Source of the DNA: CAZPZZ01 sp964591245 | Lineage (GTDB): Bacteria; Acidobacteriota; Vicinamibacteria; Vicinamibacterales; UBA8438 | DNA: 17,593 nt | NCBI GenBank assembly: GCA_964591245.1 | Contig: CAZPZZ010000084.1 | Coordinates: forward strand, 1-17,593 | Direction of reading: 5' to 3' | Shown: positions 16,011 through 17,593 of the stretch, piece after piece | How positions within the stretch are numbered: position 1 is the stretch's first letter | Layout of the letters: each line of letters starts with the position of its first letter | Position numbers and translations under genes: made by a program | Notes under the pieces: generated by a model | What the model saw: only the letters and a program-made list of their open reading frames with translations | Told to the model about the DNA's origin: nothing | Databases searched by the model: none

Positions 16011-16037
16011 AACGCGCCTTCTCGCGAGCGACGCGTT
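16011..16037. terminator. candidate bidirectional hairpin between convergent genes
   Basis: AACGCG (16011-16016) pairs with CGCGTT (16032-16037), and the loop contains the 8-base palindrome CTCGCGAG (16021-16028). The hairpin lies in the 40-base gap between two converging operons and touches the stop of the minus-strand gene. There is no T-run on either side. Confidence 0.4.
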
Positions 16038-16474
16038 CATCGCTCGACAAAGGTCGGAAGACTTTCAAGCAGAAACGTGAGTACGTGCTCTTCCGTCAAG
16101 TGCTCAAGCGAGACTCCCGGACCAAGGGGACGCTCCGTCGTCGACACCCGCTGTCCACGGACATAACTAGTCTTTGTCATGATCGCGGGCGGGTCCTGCG
16201 TCGAGTCCACGAGCAGCTCGATGAAATCCTCACGACGGATCTCGGACACGACCGCAAGCCCTCCGGCCGGCGTGGAGAGACGGAAAGAAAACCCCTCAGC
16301 CTTCAGCACCGATATGAACTGTCTGGCGAGCGGTGCCGCCACTTCCTGGACAAAACGGCGCCCCTCTGCCTCGCCGACGTCCGCCCTGGCTCGACGCTCG
16401 GCCGCTTCTCGTTTCGCGCGCTCAATTGTCAGGCGGACTCGCCGACGCACCTCCCCCACTTCAGCCATCGTCAT
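16037..16474 (-). CDS. conserved-looking small protein, function unknown
   Basis: A 145-residue soluble protein, no family recognised. It opens with a strongly charged helix (VRRRVRLTIERAKREAAERRARADVGEAEGRRFVQEVAAPLARQFISVL, about 9-57) that may be coiled coil. A mixed alpha-beta domain follows: FRLSTPAGGLAVVSE, DFIELLVD, PAIMTKTSYVRG, and the final helix EEHVLTFLLESLPTFVER. The pattern is that of a real soluble domain rather than a chance frame. The frame extends upstream to 16654, but the ATG at 16474 has AGAAGG before it and overlaps the stop of the preceding gene by 14 bases, so coupling is likely. The neighbour upstream is another unknown, and the two probably act together. Confidence 0.72.
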   Translation of the reverse strand: MTMAEVGEVRRRVRLTIERAKREAAERRARADVGEAEGRRFVQEVAAPLARQFISVLKAEGFSFRLSTPAGGLAVVSEIRREDFIELLVDSTQDPPAIMTKTSYVRGQRVSTTERPLGPGVSLEHLTEEHVLTFLLESLPTFVER

Positions 16475-16904
16475 CCTGCCTTCTAGAGGGGCTCCCCACC
16501 TCATAGACTCGCACCAACTCGACAAGCTTGTAGCCCCGGGTCTGATAGGGAGGTACGATTCGTTCAGTACGAAGGTATTGGAGCATACCCTCATCGGCAT
16601 AATCCGGCGGACCAATTTCGTCGATGCCACAGAACGCCTGCTCAAGACCAGCAACTGTCATCGTCGGCTCTGTCACAGTCCTCGTGACCGGGAACAATCC
16701 AAATACTTTGGCTTGAACAGCCCGGCTCCGCTCGCGAAACTGGACGTACAACTCATTCGTGATGAAGTTGAACTCAACATCCGCACGTGAAGCCGGGGCG
16801 TCCTCTACACGTAGGAAAATGATGTCCTCAAGTGTTTGACACGCATCAACAAGTGCCTGAGTGAATATCCCTTCACCAGACCACTGAGTTTTATCAAGAT
16901 TCAT
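16461..16904 (-). CDS. small protein of unknown function in the cupredoxin operon
   Basis: A 147-residue soluble protein with no signal peptide and no motif I recognise. It shows alternating strand and helix character: QALVDACQTLEDIIFLRVEDAP, then VEFNFITNELYVQFRERS, QAKVFGLFPVTRTVTEPTMTV, EDGMLQYL-like segments and YKLVELVRVYEV. One cysteine lies in the first helix and another in the middle (FCGIDE). An ATG at 16904 lies 14 bases after the cupredoxin stop; an earlier ATG at 16979 would overlap that gene by 61 bases and is less likely. No good ribosome site precedes either. It overlaps the next unknown gene, so the pair is probably cotranscribed. Confidence 0.7.
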   Translation of the reverse strand: MNLDKTQWSGEGIFTQALVDACQTLEDIIFLRVEDAPASRADVEFNFITNELYVQFRERSRAVQAKVFGLFPVTRTVTEPTMTVAGLEQAFCGIDEIGPPDYADEGMLQYLRTERIVPPYQTRGYKLVELVRVYEVGSPSRRQDDDG

Positions 16905-16918
16905 CGATAGACTACAGA

Positions 16919-17365
16919 TCAGCGTGATGGAGCCGCCACCACGATCAAGCCCCCCATCATCTGGCGATGTGGCGTGCACACGTATCGTTGACGAGTGGGG
17001 TCCTCAGGCGCTCGAACGCGGAAGGTGGCCGACGCCCCCGTTTCCAGCCTGGCGGTCTCCAGTTGCCACCCCATGATAGCCAGGTTGTGTGCAATACCGG
17101 GGTCGGCATTGTGAAGCGAGAACTGGACCTCCTCACCGGGCGCGAGCCAAATCGTCGGATTTGGCGTCGTCTCGCCTTCCACGTAGAACGTCATGTCTCG
17201 CGCGACCAGGGTGATCTCTCGCACCGGTGTCCGCGTCGCAACGGCGAAGGGGAACAACACCAGCAGGCTCAAAATGGCCACCGCGATCACAACAACAAAG
17301 GCTATTGCGCTCCGGATCCCCGCCGAACGGCGATACCCTACGTCACGCCGAGATTGTTCACCCAT
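16919..17365 (-). CDS. membrane-anchored cupredoxin-domain protein
   Basis: A 148-residue protein with one N-terminal transmembrane helix (SAIAFVVVIAVAILSLLVLFPF, about 19-40) and a periplasmic cupredoxin domain (about 48-145). The domain begins ITLVARDMTFYVE and has PGEEVQFSLHNADPGIAHNLAI. Probable type-1 copper ligands are H93, C130, H133 and M136 or M137 in YVCTPHRQMMGG. Such single-helix cupredoxins resemble cytochrome oxidase subunit II domains and small electron carriers. The frame reaches an ATG at 17419, but the ATG at 17365 has AGGAAG before it and avoids overlapping the preceding gene, so it is preferred. The role is electron transfer or copper handling; the partner is unknown. Confidence 0.86.
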   Translation of the reverse strand: MGEQSRRDVGYRRSAGIRSAIAFVVVIAVAILSLLVLFPFAVATRTPVREITLVARDMTFYVEGETTPNPTIWLAPGEEVQFSLHNADPGIAHNLAIMGWQLETARLETGASATFRVRAPEDPTRQRYVCTPHRQMMGGLIVVAAPSR

Positions 17366-17393
17366 CAAATCGCTTCCTAGCAAGAATGCCTCA

Positions 17394-17593
17394 TCACCCA
17401 ACGATAAGACCCGTGACATACATCACCGCGACCCCAACGAATAACCCACTTGCCGCCACCGGCGTGGCCATGTAGCGGACAAGTGGCATACCACCTGCCC
17501 TCTGACGGAGAAGCTGGACAACCACCTGCGCGATGGCACCGGCACCGACGGCCAGACAGAGCACGGACCAAATAGGGGCATAGACGAGGCCCC
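17394..17593 (-). CDS. C-terminal fragment of a membrane protein, possibly ZIP-type metal transporter
   Basis: The last 66 codons of a minus-strand gene that begins beyond the window. Two hydrophobic helices are visible, LVYAPIWSVLCLAVGAGAIAQVVVQLL and ATPVAASGLFVGVAVMYVTGLIVG, separated by a short basic stretch (RQRAGGMPLVRYM). The AVGAGAI helix followed by a glycine-rich last helix ending in VMYVTGLIV resembles ZIP-family metal transporters, where the final helices look like this, but the fragment is too short to be sure. The stop (17394-17396) lies 28 bases before the cupredoxin ATG, so it is probably the upstream gene of the same operon. Confidence 0.45.
   Translation of the reverse strand, partial: GLVYAPIWSVLCLAVGAGAIAQVVVQLLRQRAGGMPLVRYMATPVAASGLFVGVAVMYVTGLIVG

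Noticed and set aside
1..17593. CRISPR array, IS element, tRNA or rRNA
   Set aside because: No spaced direct-repeat array, no transposase motifs and no cloverleaf or rRNA core sequence were seen on either strand by eye.

Overview
The window reads as a chromosomal segment of an aerobic, GC-rich, Gram-negative-type bacterium. It carries an exported PQQ dehydrogenase with a diheme cytochrome, a SoxCD-like sulfite/sulfur dehydrogenase, several signal peptides, and a long exported DUF305-LVIVD protein. That mix is common in environmental Acidobacteriota (Vicinamibacteria-like) and related lineages; this placement is inference from gene content, since no rRNA or marker tree is available. I see no tRNA, rRNA, CRISPR array, insertion sequence or phage gene. 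A run of 100 N at 1748-1847 is a scaffold join of unknown true size.

Layout. 1-1747 (minus): one long open frame, partial at both ends, for a DUF305 + LVIVD-repeat protein. 1854-2078 (plus): a YggT membrane protein after the gap. 2285-6108 (plus): diheme cytochrome c, PQQ dehydrogenase, a small cupin and a six-helix membrane protein, closely packed. 6291-7034 (plus): an exported protein with three BON domains. 7159-8466 (minus): enolase. 8467-8940: a mostly non-coding stretch with several hairpins. 8941-11804 (minus): an msrA / PAS histidine kinase / FixJ-type regulator operon. 12029-12811 (minus): a HAD phosphatase. 13036-13263 (plus): a short gene with an in-frame TGA. 13363-15996 (plus): soxC-like, soxD-like and an exported methyltransferase. 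16037-17593 (minus): the tail of a membrane protein (perhaps ZIP family), a cupredoxin and two unknown small proteins.

The main discovery is at 13036-13263. This apparently intergenic stretch reads through one TGA as a 75-residue SelW/Rdx-like protein with a CxxU motif. Directly after the TGA lies a perfect GC-rich hairpin whose geometry fits a bacterial SECIS element. A TTGCAG/TATACG-type promoter sits so close to the ATG that the mRNA may be leaderless. A standard gene caller would miss the gene, because the TGA is its 11th codon.

Several neighbouring genes share a redox theme: periplasmic quinoprotein and cytochrome oxidation, sulfite/sulfane oxidation, methionine sulfoxide repair cotranscribed with a soluble sensor kinase, a selenoprotein thiol oxidoreductase and a membrane-anchored cupredoxin. 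Functional coupling between these blocks is inference. The co-directional packing within each block is directly visible.
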